64,000 nt of DNA from Phaseolus vulgaris (GCF_000499845.2 NC_023759.2:46470672-46534671); one strand, 5' to 3'; shown: positions 12,801 to 24,515, numbered from the stretch's first letter. Translations and numbers: made by a program. Notes: generated by a model not told the origin, from the letters alone.

Positions 12801-13744
12801 TATAATTAACTTAAATTAATTCCTGGACTTTACATCTATTTATATATATTATAAGATTATTGGTAATGAAATTATATATTTCTAGGCGTTAGATTAACTT
12901 TAAATCTATTTTTTTTATATATTATTATGAAATATTATTATCTAAGATCTAAATTGAAAAACACATTATCTATGGGCTATGAAAAGCTAAGGAACTAATT
13001 AACATATTTACGTATGTATTTTCCTCTTTTTCATGGAAAGAGGTTCAACCACTCACGACAACACGACAAATAACTTGACAATGAGGATTATTATTGGTCT
13101 GTGATAACAAAATGTTCTTACTGGTTCATACCATTGTTTTACTCTGAATTCTACAACCCAATTTACTACTTATCTCGTTTTCTTTGTAAGAGCAGAGATA
13201 ATATCAAACTTATTAATAATCAAAAGTAGATACTGCAATAAATGGATAAAAGATAGCGTAGAGTATAAGATAAAATTATAATTTTAACTAGATAAAAACG
13301 AAAATAATGTTTAAAGATTTGTTAAGAAAAGGAAAAAAACGATAGGAGGGAAAATAGTCTGAAGGGTACAAAAAAAGAGATAGAAGAAGATCATTAATTA
13401 CCTCTCATGAAGCCACTGCACTCCATGCCATAACCTGCAAGAAATAATTAATGAAACCTAAGTAAGTAAAACCACACCTACTACCAAGAGAGAGAGACTA
13501 AAAGGAGAAGAAAAGCATTGAATTACCAACCATGGCAAAGGAAAATCAGACCCATAGGAGAAGATGAAGGCAACCATTTGCAGGTGAAGAGTTGCACTCC
13601 CCTTGAGTTCCTCCTGTACTCCTGAACTTACAAATTGTACAACTCCATATTAGGTTAGCATAGCAAGTTGAGGAAGAAGAGCAGAAGATAATTAAGAGAG
13701 AGAAAGGGAGGAGTTACTTCTTGGTATTCAAAGTCCAAATCCAT
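9867..13744 (-). CDS. Monoacylglycerol-lipase-like alpha/beta hydrolase
   Basis: A serine hydrolase of the plant monoacylglycerol lipase/lysophospholipase group, expected to release free fatty acid from monoacylglycerol. The true substrate cannot be read from sequence. Exons in gene order: 13744-13718, 13621-13531, 13434-13402, 11216-11070, 10986-10856, 10722-10585, 10449-10351, 10241-9867, totalling 346 residues with all frames closing. Visible motifs: oxyanion-hole HGYG (39-42), YEGHGRS near residue 70, nucleophile elbow GESMGG with Ser115, the acid in HGEAD (Asp235), and GMWHG with His265. The lid region lies between Met142 and about residue 215. There is no signal peptide or membrane segment. 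The C-terminus ends in a Lys/Arg-rich stretch. The first exon gives only nine residues, chosen because no in-frame ATG lies upstream before a stop. Intron 3 is 2.2 kb of AT-rich DNA. Related plant enzymes include caffeoyl shikimate esterase, but the sequence looks less like that branch. Confidence 0.9.
11217..13401 (-). other. Long AT-rich intron 3 of the hydrolase gene
   Basis: This 2185-bp intron splits the motif GYGMECSGFMR from ECGVRLA. It is mostly AT-rich low-complexity sequence. A less AT-rich stretch lies near 12530-12660 (TTGGATCACGGCACGTACCG). I could not identify any coding or mobile sequence in it. Confidence 0.6.
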
Positions 13745-14680
13745 GGAAGAGATCGATAGAGAGCAACACCTTCCTTGCACCAAGTGTTGATGGATCTGTA
13801 AACTGCACTTCTTCCTCAGTGTGGTGAAAGTTGTGAGTTAATGCAGAAATGAAATAGCAGAAAAAGGTGGGACAGAGAAACAGAAGAGAAGAGAAGAGAA
13901 AGAAAAGAAGAAGAATAAAGTTTAGAGTGTTCCCTTTGGAAAGAGACTATCAAGAAGTTTCTCATGTATAAAAAAGATTCATTATTTTTTTCCTTTTAAT
14001 GTGCTTTTTAGTTGTTTTTCTAACAACTGTTGACCTAATCTATCAATAATTTTTACATGTGTAACATAATACCATATTAAAATAATTTTTTAACTAATTT
14101 ATTAGTAACCTTCATATCTTTAATCTCCTTTAAAATTAAAAATATCTATTTCTTAACTTTGTCAAAAGAAAAAAGTACAAATGATAATTTTGCATTCAAA
14201 ACTCATACACTAATTAATTTAAGTTAAAATATTTTAAGAAAAATATAATAAAATAAAGTAATAATAGTTAAAAAATTATATATAAGAAAAAAAATTATTT
14301 CCTATAAATTAAAACTAAATTATTAATAAATATTTTTAAATTTGATCTTTTATTAAAACAATTCAAGTGAGTATACGATTATATACTCAAAGAACTGATG
14401 TATAAATTTATTCTAACACCAAAAAAAAACTAATCAACTCATGTTTTTATAGATTTTCGCTTAATTTTGTTTCTAATTAATATATATATATATATATATA
14501 TATATTTCTTAAGCAACATTTGGTATAGACATTTCTTGTAATAAGTTTTTTTTATAAAGCTTTCATGCTAGACATTATTATACAACTTGACATCTCAGTT
14601 AGAGTTAGACTGACACTCAAAGTAACAACAATTATCTGTCAAATTATTTATTATTGCATGAAAAAAGTATAATTAAAAGA
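13745..14680. other. Upstream region of the hydrolase gene
   Basis: Holds the purine-rich leader of the minus-strand hydrolase (GAGAAGAGAAG-type runs at 13880-13920) and then AT-rich DNA. An AT dinucleotide run lies at 14481-14505. No gene is seen. Confidence 0.6.
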
Positions 14681-14689
14681 AACAAAAAT

Positions 14690-15230
14690 TATAAAAAATT
14701 ATGGAAGGACTAGACCAAAACATAGGTATATACCTATTCATAAAGCATTCTAAGAATAAACTAGGTGAAAGCCTACTATACCAATGAGATGAGTCTCTAT
14801 GAATAAATCCTGAGTTAGCCAGATTATTCGCACATGAATTCTTTTCACGAAAAATATGAGTAACCCTAAACCTTATTTTCCCACAATAATTAAGACAAGT
14901 GTGTGTTTCACCAATTACGAAGTATCCACGAAACCGTAGTCCACCATTAACCAATGCAGAATCACATTCAAGTCATACATTAGTAAAACTCATCTTTTGA
15001 GCTTCCTCCATAACATATATAACTCCATAAAACATAGTAACCAAAATAGTCTGAACGCCAATAAATGTAGAAAAAAACCAATAAACTCCTCCATAATTCC
15101 ACGAAAAATATTTTCACAAGTAGCAAGATCAGGATAACCCATAGTCGCGTCATCAGTGTTAATTTTAACTCAGCCTGATGAATAAAACTCTCATTTAACA
15201 AAAGAAAGACGAAGAACTTTACCACTATGA
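14690..15230 (-). mobile_element. LINE retrotransposon fragment (RNase H end of ORF2)
   Basis: Two minus-strand frames together cover the C-terminal RNase H region common in plant LINEs. The first (about 15230-14990) contains INTDDATMGYPDLA followed by IFRGIMEEFIGFF. The second (14954-14690) contains CLNYCGKIRFRVTHIFREKN followed by SCANNLANSGF, then the usual end LFLECFMNRY. The halves are in different frames. The last catalytic aspartate of the usual AD.LA motif reads Asn, so it is dead. It is 5'-truncated, as LINE insertions usually are. Confidence 0.8.
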
Positions 15231-15249
15231 GTATTAATACCAAAAAATT

Positions 15250-18048
15250 TAATTACATTGAAATCTAACATATCATTTTTTTTTATTGAAGCTTTTAACG
15301 CATTCCTTGTAATAAGTTATTGTCATACAATAATTTTGAATATTTTTTATATTTTAAAAAAATAAACTTTAATTTAAAATTATTTTATACATAAAAATGT
15401 CAGCCTAACTAAGATATCAAATTAGATATTGATGCCTAACATAAAAACATTTTTATAATAAGATTTATTAAAATTATAAAATCGATATACACATATTAAA
15501 TAAGGCATAATAAGATTCATGATACTTTATAATTTTCAATGAAGTTTAATAAAGGAAAAATAGTTTTTAAAAAAATCTAACATTCCTGTAGCATATTTTC
15601 AAAAATCAAACTACTCTTTCAAATATATTAAAGTCAACATGCATTAATAGTATCATTTATTTGGTAAAACATTTAACTTGTACAAAATTTTTATTATTAT
15701 GTCATGTATTTTATTAGATGACATGGATTGATGAAAGAATTAATGCTAGTTAAAAGAAGTAAAGAATTGTATTTGAAAGAGAAGTCAAGGATGTTGAGTT
15801 TCTTTCAATAAAAGCAATAATGAGGTAGGGTGAGCCTTAAACTCAATAAACTTTTCAAATTTCAATTTCTTGTAATTATGAGTGGAGGCTACTTGTCGAT
15901 CAATCTTTCTTCATAAACATAAATTGTACTGTTTTTTTAACTTAAATGTAAGAAGATGAATAAAATAAAGTGAAATTAAATATAAATAAATTTAAGTGAT
16001 TTTATTGATATTGTTCTTACAAGATTAGATATCCCTTACACTAGATCTTCTAGGTTGTTGTCTCAAAATCTTTACATCTTTAATTTTTTCGGTCTATTGA
16101 TCTTCCAGTACTTGACATGATACATGCAATTACGCTTCAACCCTCAAGTCATGTGCAATTTTATATCAAGATTATATATTTAAAATCAAGTGTTCATTGA
16201 GAGTATATACCTATTTATAGTTTTTGTCTTGTAGGCATGACCACACTAGACCTATGTAGGCTCATATGTTCGTAATCACGATTTGAAGGAATAATTAAAC
16301 TTCTTTAATCGTCAATTATTTTATGGTGTTGACTAATTTGGTTGAAAGGAAGATGCTCTTTAGCACCTCAAATTGTTAGCAATACAAATATCATTTTAAA
16401 ATATTTCTCATTTAATTATTATTATATTTTAAGGATTTTTTATATCATTTCTCAATAATACATGTTTAAAAATCATTGAGTTGAAATTAATAAAATTAAA
16501 TTATATCAGCTGCTTTTTAATTATGTAAAATAAGTTGTTTTTGGTTAAATTTAGAAAAAGTATATAATACAACTATGTCTTTTCAATTTTAATCAAATTG
16601 AGGTGATTTGGTTACTGTGAGCACGATTTCAAAATCCACTTACTCACCAAATGTATTTATCAACTGATGTTGATTAAATTTATAAGCAAGTTATTGTGTC
16701 AAGAAGTTATACGCAATTTGTTAATTAAGAGGATAATGACATATTTTTAACTTATTATTTACATTTTATTAAAATTCATCAAAATTGTAAATGATAAGAC
16801 GGATTGAATGAGAAATGACACTTACTAAAATTTTGACATTTTTAGTAAACTTTAATCAATAAAAATATATTTAAAAAGATGCTAAATTACAATAATTCCT
16901 CATTTGTTATCGTGCAATTATTATCTATTTTCGTTTTTCTTGCATAACTACGTGTGATTTTTAAGCTTATTTCTTTTCAAATCTCTAAATTTCTCTTTTC
17001 TTTATATTTTCTCTAACTTTCTAAAGCTTTTTTTTTTTAATAGATTCTCTCGTTTAAAAATTAATTAAGTATATATCATTTTATTAATATGATTTTAAAT
17101 AAGTTTTTTTACTAAGTTTATTTATCTTTTTTTACCTGCGAGTATTTTAAAATTTTACGTATATGATTTGGAGTGGAGTTTCATTAAGTTGGAGGTTTTT
17201 TTTGTGTACTTTGCCTCTTTTTTTCACATTTTAGGGTTGTTATTATTTGGGAAATAAATACTTATTAATTAAGAGAAATTGAACTAAGATGATTAGAGGT
17301 CACAAAGTGAATTTAACTGGAAGAGCTGACCTACTAACCTTTTAAAATTAAATACTAAAATAAAAATTATTTAAAAGATTTTTTTTTGTATTAAATTAAT
17401 TGAAGGATGCAAATATGTAATCATACATCAAGTTAAATTATTATTATTTATAAATTAAATTCTAATTATTAATTATAATGAGATAATTTAACATTTAAAA
17501 GTAATAATCCTTTTAATTGATCAATTAGAGACATTAATTAACTAATTAAAAACATATAAAACATACATGGTTAATTATGATTTTAAATATATATATATAT
17601 ATATATATAATAAAATTATAAATAAAAAACTAGCCCGTTGATCAACAATTTTTAATCCTCCCACTCCCATTTTTTGCGAACCTAAAGATTATGAAACAAT
17701 TTTGAAATATTTCTTAAAACTTGAAATTTTATGTTGATAACTGGATGACTAAGTATTGTTATTGAATATTATTTAAAATAAGTGGTTGTCCTGTTTTGGT
17801 TGGATTTTGAATATTTGGATTCAAAATATAAGATTTGTTTCTCTCAATTCATATTTTTATTTATAAATATAAGATGGCACGTAAAATTATATAAATATCT
17901 ATAATTTATTGTAATTTAAAAGTATTTTATTTATTATATTAAAAAACATATATTTTAATTAATAAACACTATATATGAGATGAGACCATCTATAACATGT
18001 TCTAGTAATATATGAAGACAGTCTAACTCCTACGTATCAATATTAAAA
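15250..18048. other. AT-rich intergenic spacer
   Basis: No gene is seen. 16010-16380 is less AT-rich, and read on the minus strand it has a TATA-like ACTATAAATAGG near 16210. It might be a solo LTR or LTR remnant, but no partner or target duplication was found. An AT run lies at 17587-17609. Confidence 0.5.
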
Positions 18049-18053
18049 GTTAA
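18049..18053. repeat. Target site duplication GTTAA, left copy
   Basis: GTTAA lies directly before the left LTR (which begins TGATGTG at 18054). It is matched by GTTAA at 22737-22741 directly after the right LTR. Five bases is the usual duplication made by LTR retrotransposon integrase. Confidence 0.93.
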
Positions 18054-19062
18054 TGATGTGATTCCAATAGCCACATAGAACAAGATTCTTGACACTTTGA
18101 GGAATCACCTTGAGCTGGAAAATGTAGAGGCACTTTCTTAGAAGTTGGATCATAGTTCTAAGATCAAGAACTCACCAAAACAAGTATCAAATCCCAAACT
18201 CATTTGGATGAACCAAATATTGTCAAATTGAATCAACAAAGGAGAAGGAAAAGAACAAACCGAACAGAATTGAACTTCAAAACAAAAGAACCGAACAGAA
18301 TTTAAAAACTAAACAGAAAATAGGTGCTGGAAAATTAAAGGAACCGAAACAAAAACAACTCAAAACTCAAGGCAATAAGAACAAATTGAAGAAGAAGAAA
18401 GGAAGGAGAAGAGAATGCTCATGAAGATGGAGGAATGGTTGGATGATCACGCCACTAGAAGAATGGATGCTCCTAGATGAGTGTGGAAGCCGCCACTTGA
18501 GGAAACCATGGTCCTTCAAGATAAGACTAGAGAAGAAGCTCAAAGCTCTCCAAATGCTCACTCCAATTTTGAGTATAGTTTCTTTAGATAAAATTCAAAT
18601 CTCCCTTTTACAAAGGAAGCACCTCTATTTATAGCCTAAGGTGCTGAAAAATAGGTGGGAAATTTCAAATAAACTCATTTGAAATTCCCACCAAAAACAA
18701 GTCACATGGGAGGTGTGACCTTTTTCTACTATGACACCTCCCAAAAACTACACCTACACCACTCTCCTAAGTCACATGGACAATGTGACTTTATTTTACA
18801 TTTTCACACACCTTTATTTAATAACCAAACCTCCTAAAACTATACAAGAGTATTTCAAAGCTTGGCCTTGCCCCTCATGGGATGGACTTGGGCTCTTTGG
18901 GCTTTGGCCTTCTTGGGCTTGGGCTTGGGCTTTGGGCTTGGGCCTCATCTTTATTTTATTTCTTCTTTTAATTTTGAGAAGACTAGAAGGAAGAACTTCA
19001 AATGTGAGGGTGGATGTCCTCTTCCTCCATTAATAAAAGCCTTCTTTATTTGATTCTCATCA
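18054..19062 (-). repeat. 3' LTR of the gag-only retrotransposon
   Basis: 1009 bp, TGATGTGATTCC to GATTCTCATCA on the plus strand, with TG..CA ends. It is offset by exactly 3674 bp from the right copy. It contains the last 37 or so codons of the gag-containing frame and a minus-strand TATA box CTATAAATAG (plus strand 18625-18634). Confidence 0.97.
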
Positions 19063-20387
19063 TACTCCTCGAGTTGGAGAGAATTCGTCCACGAATTCTG
19101 AATCCCTGCATATAACAAAGTCAGTTTAGTTTTACAATTAAAAGTGGAAGAAAAATGTAAACATGACTTAGCATTTGTAAACAATGGGATTTCAGAAAAG
19201 GATGTTCTATAAATCGACCAAGTTGGAAAAATTTGTTTGGGAATGATGTGATGTTTTGGAAAAAGACCTCTTAAATGGTGACAACCATTAGGAGGTATGA
19301 ACAAATCATCCCTAACATTTTTTAACCAAGATGGTGGTGAAATAGGAACCTTGGGTAATGAAAAAGATAAGGAAGGAAAACACCTTGGAGGTGAAAGGAT
19401 AAGACCCATGTCAATTTGGCCTTCTTTGTCTATTTCATTTTTACTTGTGGTAGGTGGGTGAATTAAGTCTTGTTTGACCTTGTTTATCTTTAAGATTTGC
19501 TTTTGTGGACAATGAAGAGCTATGTGCCCAAAACCTAAACATTTAAAACATTTGATATTTGAAGTTTTGGTAGGTGACTTAGGAGTAGAAGGATTTGTAG
19601 TAGAAACTTTTTTTGGAAACATGGTTTGTTTGGAATAATTGGAAGGAGAATTTTGAGTAGAAATTTTGTTGACATCCTTCCTAGAAGAGTTGTAGAAAGC
19701 ATCATCATGAGTATTTTTGAAAGTTTTGTTCAAAAGATATGATTCTACCTTGATGGCTTTGCGAAACACGCTCTTTAAAGAAGAATATTCTTTTAATTCT
19801 ACAAAGTCTCTAATATCTCTTTTCAAACCACGTACAAACCATTTAATCTTTGACTCTTCATTAGCATGCATATTCATTTTAGTCAAAGTTGTTTCAAAAT
19901 CTTGAAAGTATTCATCTACCATCCTATGTCCTTGAGGAAGCCTTTGGAACTTCAACAAGTGTTCCTTCCTAGAAGGAGGAACAAACCTCGCGCGCATACA
20001 CTCTTTCAAAGCATTCCAAGAAACCACGGGAGGTTTCTTGCGATATATAATGTCCATTACAATTTTATGCCACCATTCTTTGGCATAGCCCAAAAAGGAT
20101 AAAGAAACTAATCTAAGTTTTTGGTCATCTTGGACCTTATACACATGAAAATAATGGTCAACCTTAGTCTCCCATTCTAAATACACATTAGGATCACTAT
20201 CACCATTAAAACTAGGGACTTTTTTACAAGCAATGTTGAACACTTGGTGATATCTTTGGTCACGATTATAGCTCTCTTCATGAGAATGATGGTGATGCCT
20301 CCTTCTTCTATGTTCTTCTTCACCAAGGACTGAAGCTTTGGAAGGAGAATGCTGTTTGTAAGATGCACCACTTGAATAGCCAGCCAT
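18951..20387 (-). CDS. Gag-like protein of the non-autonomous retrotransposon
   Basis: A capsid/nucleocapsid protein that would package element RNA. The 478-residue frame is chosen from the MAGYSSG methionine. An upstream in-frame ATG at 20528 would add 47 hydrophobic residues and is less likely. Residues 22-36 are Arg/His-rich. Residues about 58-215 form a Retrotrans_gag domain (FNGDSDPNVYLEWE, FLGYAKEWW, ARFVPP, QRLPQG..VDEYFQDFE, FVRGL). A CCHC zinc knuckle lies at Cys280, Cys283, His288 and Cys293. The part after about residue 300 does not look like gag. It includes sequence like the non-catalytic start of the gypsy reverse-transcriptase region (HHLRG..PKHHIIP) and then the tail found just before many gypsy LTRs, so it may be a gag-pol deletion join. 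The frame crosses into the 3' LTR at 19062 and stops there. It is intact, with no internal stop. Confidence 0.85.
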   Translation of the reverse strand: MAGYSSGASYKQHSPSKASVLGEEEHRRRRHHHHSHEESYNRDQRYHQVFNIACKKVPSFNGDSDPNVYLEWETKVDHYFHVYKVQDDQKLRLVSLSFLGYAKEWWHKIVMDIIYRKKPPVVSWNALKECMRARFVPPSRKEHLLKFQRLPQGHRMVDEYFQDFETTLTKMNMHANEESKIKWFVRGLKRDIRDFVELKEYSSLKSVFRKAIKVESYLLNKTFKNTHDDAFYNSSRKDVNKISTQNSPSNYSKQTMFPKKVSTTNPSTPKSPTKTSNIKCFKCLGFGHIALHCPQKQILKINKVKQDLIHPPTTSKNEIDKEGQIDMGLILSPPRCFPSLSFSLPKVPISPPSWLKNVRDDLFIPPNGCHHLRGLFPKHHIIPKQIFPTWSIYRTSFSEIPLFTNAKSCLHFSSTFNCKTKLTLLYAGIQNSWTNSLQLEEYDENQIKKAFINGGRGHPPSHLKFFLLVFSKLKEEIK

Positions 20388-20528
20388 TTTGCAAATAAAA
20401 AACAGCAAACACACAAAAACAGCAAACAAGTTAAAAATTAGCAAAAACAGTGAGCTGTAATGAAACTGCCGAAGTGAACTAAGGCTGAAAAAGATATCAC
20501 TCTCAAAGAAATAATGTTCTTGCTCCAA

Positions 20529-21711
20529 TCTGATCTTGAGGCCTTGGAATCCTCAAATGAAATATGTCAAAGCAAGCACACCAATCTTAAGAGCAAACCA
20601 CCACAAAACCAAAGAAACAATAAAGACAAACAAGAAAAGGTATAAGCAAGGAAAAGGTAATTGCAAAAGGAATACTATATGTAAGACAAACTCAAAGAGT
20701 AAGAATGAAAGACAATCAAGAAAATAAAGAACTCAATGAGAAAAGTAGGCACACAAAAGAATACCTAAGGAAAAGCACTAGAGTAGATGAAGAAAACAAA
20801 AAAATTTAGCTACTGGAAATTTTTTTTTAATGCAAACTGTGTTTGATATTCACTGATTTAACTGGAACGTTGTAGAGCGAACTGGATTATGAAATTTATA
20901 CCACAGAAACTTCAAGATGTTAACTCAAAAATGGCACTGGAATCAATTAAAAACAGTAAGCCAATTGAGAGAAATAAATTTTTCAAAATCGCTGCCAGAT
21001 TACCGTATTTTTTTCGGCAGAAATGTACACTTTTTTTATTTTATTTATCATTTTTTGTGTACTTCATATTTTTGAATGATTCTTTTTTCTATTCTTTTCT
21101 AACACTTTGAATATCTCAAATCCAGAATTTCATAATTTTACAGTACGTAAATCAATTGCAATAAGGAAAAACAGTAAGCACTTTTTTCAGAAACAGAGGA
21201 ATCCTAATAGGAATAAAAAACAGGATGATGAACTAGTAAAGACATAATAGAAAAAGATGTATTGGAACTTGTATAGGTCTAGAATACAAGTATGAACTCA
21301 ATTCTAAAAAGAAAATGCACAAAGGATCAACATCAATTCAGAAAATTATATGACACTAAAGCAAGAAACAATCAAAACAATAAAAGTACTACTAGAAGTA
21401 ATGACATATATGGAATAACATGACTTAAGACAAAACTTGACATGATTCAAAAATTAAAAGACACAACACAAATTGTAACAAGTGAAAGGAAGCTTAAGGT
21501 AAACTCTAGGAAGGATAATGCCATTCCAAAAGAGCAACCTTACTCATAAGAATTATGAGTGCCATAAACCTTTCCACAAACACTTGGAGCAAAAGAAAAA
21601 CAGCAAGAAAACTCAATTAAAATTCTAAAACAGAAACTTAAATTGCAAGAAATTAAAGAGCTCTTGAAATAAAGTGCACACAACTCAACAATTAAACAAG
21701 AATGAACCTAA
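20529..21711 (-). other. Leader region of the gag-only retrotransposon
   Basis: About 1.2 kb between the primer-binding site and gag on the element's sense strand. No long open frame is seen. On the plus strand it is A-rich, with recurring AAACAGCAAG/CAGTAAG-like words. It may hold the packaging and dimerisation signals, but nothing specific is visible. Confidence 0.6.
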
Positions 21712-21725
21712 GACTCATGATACCA
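21712..21725 (-). other. Primer-binding site (initiator tRNA-Met)
   Basis: Read on the minus strand, two bases after the 5' LTR, the sequence is TGGTATCATGAGTC. The plant tRNA-iMet primer site begins TGGTATCAGAGC, so the first eight bases match and then one T is inserted. This fixes the element's orientation as minus. Confidence 0.8.
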
Positions 21726-21727
21726 CA

Positions 21728-22736
21728 TGATGTGATTCCAATAGCCACATAGAACAAGATTCTTGACACTTTGAGGAATCACCTTGAGCTGGAAAATGTA
21801 GAGGCACTTTCTTAGAAGTTGGATCATAGTTCTAAGATCAAGAACTCACCAAAACAAGTATCAAATCCCAAACTCATTTGGATGAACCAAATATTGTCAA
21901 ATTGAATCAACAAAGGAGAAGGAAAAGAACAAACCGAACAGAATTGAACTTCAAAACAAAAGAACCGAACAGAATTTAAAAACTAAACAGAAAATAGGTG
22001 CTGGAAAATTAAAGGAACCGAAACAAAAACAACTCAAAACTCAAGGCAATAAGAACAAATTGAAGAAGAAGAAAGGAAGGAGAAGAGAATGCTCATGAAG
22101 ATGGAGGAATGGTTGGATGATCACGCCACTAGAAGAATGGATGCTCCTAGATGAGTGTGGAAGCCGCCACTTGAGGAAACCATGGTCCTTCAATATAAGA
22201 CTAGAGAAGAAGCTCAAAGCTCTCCAAATGCTCACTCCAATTTTGAGTATAGTTTCTTTAGATAAAATTCAAATCTCCCTTTTACAAAGGAAGCACCTCT
22301 ATTTATAGCCTAAGGTGCTGAAAAATAGGTGGGAAATTTCAAATAAACTCATTTGAAATTCCCACCAAAAACAAGTCACATGGGAGGTGTGACCTTTTTC
22401 TACTATGACACCTCCCAAAAACTACACCTACACCACTCTCCTAAGTCACATGGACAATGTGACTTTATTTTACATTTTCACACACCTTTATTTAATAACC
22501 AAACCTCCTAAAACTATACAAGAGTATTTCAAAGCTTGGCCTTGCCCCTCATGGGATGGACTTGGGCTCTTTGGGCTTTGGCCTTCTTGGGCTTGGGCTT
22601 GGGCTTTGGGCTTGGGCCTCATCTTTATTTTATTTCTTCTTTTAATTTTGAGAAGACTAGAAGGAAGAACTTCAAATGTGAGGGTGGATGTCCTCTTCCT
22701 CCATTAATAAAAGCCTTCTTTATTTGATTCTCATCA
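21728..22736 (-). repeat. 5' LTR of the gag-only retrotransposon
   Basis: 1009 bp, near-identical to the left LTR, and next to the primer-binding site. The minus-strand TATA box CTATAAATAG (plus strand 22299-22308) predicts transcription starting near 22270 and running left. The U3 part upstream of it holds several palindromes. Confidence 0.97.
22299..22308 (-). promoter_or_regulatory. TATA box of the retrotransposon LTR
   Basis: CTATAAATAG on the minus strand matches the plant TATA consensus. The same site in the other LTR is at 18625-18634, where it would drive transcripts out into flanking DNA to the left. Confidence 0.7.
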
Positions 22737-22741
22737 GTTAA
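22737..22741. repeat. Target site duplication GTTAA, right copy
   Basis: Directly follows the LTR end TCATCA and matches 18049-18053. Confidence 0.93.
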
Positions 22742-23279
22742 TGTAGAACATTTTACTAGAATAACCTATATCTAAAAAAATTATAACCAAAACTTATTTT
22801 TAAGAAAAGAACAAACGAATAAAAGGAATCAGGGTGATATTTTGAGCATAGTGAAATACATCTAGTATACAACTCAAAATATTAATATCTTATTTTTTAA
22901 TTTAAAATATTAATATATTATTATATTATTAAAATAATTATAAAGTAGATGTGAAAGCATAGTTTTGGATTTTTTAACACAAGCAGCAAACGAAGTGTAT
23001 TAAAGTATTATATTATATTAGGCATTTGAGGTTAAATTGAAGAGAAGCCATTAATGTATAAAGGCATTAACAGAGACTTCAGAGAAGACAACATCTCCAT
23101 CACTTTTCTCAATTCTACGTAAAATGTTTGCACATTCATATCTGCGAATTTGGTTTCGAAAATGGGTTAATAGAAGATGGAGCCCATGATTATATGATCA
23201 CAACCATGTTTTGGAACAAAGATAATCCAAGTTCTATTTACACTTTTATCAAATGAAATAAATATGTTTTATCAAATAA

Positions 23280-23310
<31 letters not shown>

Positions 23311-23520
23311 GATTTTATATTATAGATTATTGTTTGACTATTAAAAAAATCAAGTTTTATTGATGGTTATAATGACTATTAATTTTTTTAATGTTGTTAT
23401 AATAATTTTTTTTATCAACAATAAAAAATGAATAAATGTGAACCAATTCAATGATGGTTCAACTGGTATAAAAAAATTAAAGGCAACTCACCTAACTGGA
23501 CCCAAATATTCCACCTAAAA
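22742..23520. other. AT-rich spacer
   Basis: No gene is seen. It includes an AT run at 23281-23303. Confidence 0.6.
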
Positions 23521-23524
23521 GAAC

Positions 23525-24515
23525 AAACTCTTGAAAAAAAAAAAACATCAACCAATCATCCTCAAGCAGAGGGTTAAGACACCAGTTAGAAAAGGAGAAA
23601 AACGTAACATGAGACTTGACAGTGACCTACGACCAAACATTTAATTAAACCAAGGCAAAAACTTCTGAAACGTCAGTCACACCCCTATTAAAAATTACAT
23701 TGTTCATATGCTTCCACAACTCGCTTACCACAGCAATCCAATCCAAACCGCTCCCCATACATCGCCTAAAGCATTTCTGAGTCTGAAATGGGACTCCTCC
23801 TCCACCCTGCAGAAACTACACAAAGGATTATCTAACACGATCTCACGCTTTTCCAAATTGACCCTGGTGACGATTATAAGTTGAATTAACTATATAAGAT
23901 ACCGCCTCCCCACCCTTCCAAACCCAACTATTCTCCTTATCCAACTCAAAACTCAACCCTTGGATTACCTAGAAAATTTGACATACCGATTGCTTTTCCC
24001 ATTCGAATAAATTCCTTCTCCAGACAAAATTTCAAACTCATACATCGTTATTCCAAACCCCTAAATCTGCCACCTTAGAAGCTTTTGACATACTCGAGGA
24101 GTACAACCTCAAGAAAACATTATTCAGAGCACCACAACACAACCCTCCCAGTTATCCTCCCAGAAAGAGAATTCCTTCCCGGAACCTATCTTTCACTTAA
24201 AAGCATCTTCAAAATTCTGACCCCAACCCTCCAAACTCCAAACCTCCTTCAAATCTTTCCACAAAGGGAATCCTTTCTATTTTTCCCAACCTCTCGCAAA
24301 CTTCTCCAACCCCATACTTAGAATCAAGAACTTCATTTCACAAACCGCCCTTATTCAACCCCAATCGCCAAATCCATTTATCGAGTAATGTCGAGTTAAA
24401 GGTTCTCAAATCAATGATACCAAGACCACCGACCTCACGTGACTCACAAATCTTTATCCAAGAAGCCATATAGCATCCAACTTCCTTTCTAGGGAATAAA
24501 CGTCTAATCATTTAT
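23525..24515 (-). mobile_element. LINE retrotransposon fragment (end of reverse transcriptase to C-terminus of ORF2)
   Basis: Read on the minus strand from 24515, one can follow RLFPRKEVGCYMASWIKIC, then GGLGIIDLRTFNSTLLDKW, then ENSWVWKGG..VSYIVNSTY (zf-RVT region, 23940-23870), then NPLCSFCRVEEESHF and SELWKHMNNVIF, ending FSFSNWCLNPL near 23570. This is the usual order at the end of plant LINE ORF2. Stops and frame changes break it, for example after LGLNKGGL. A T-rich stretch in the sense direction follows near 23545. Confidence 0.85.

Larger units (their letters stand above)
18054..22736 (-). mobile_element. Non-autonomous gag-only LTR retrotransposon (TR-GAG type)
   Basis: A complete 4683-bp element read on the minus strand: two 1009-bp LTRs, a 2665-bp interior, a primer-binding site and a gag reading frame, flanked by GTTAA. 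No protease, reverse transcriptase, RNase H or integrase frame exists in the interior, so it must have moved with enzymes from a partner, presumably Ty3/gypsy judging from the gag. Plant elements of this layout are known as TR-GAGs. The only LTR difference found by reading is G at 18520 against T at 22194, so insertion was recent. Confidence 0.92.

Noticed and set aside
18367..19053. Short open frames duplicated at 22041-22727
   Set aside because: They lie in the non-coding LTRs and are repeated only because the LTRs are near-identical.
18054..22736. Autonomous Ty3/gypsy element
   Set aside because: The interior is only 2665 bp, and no protease, reverse transcriptase or integrase motif is readable in any frame.
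24085..24321. 78-codon plus-strand frame
   Set aside because: It is antisense to the LINE ORF2 fragment, which explains its composition.
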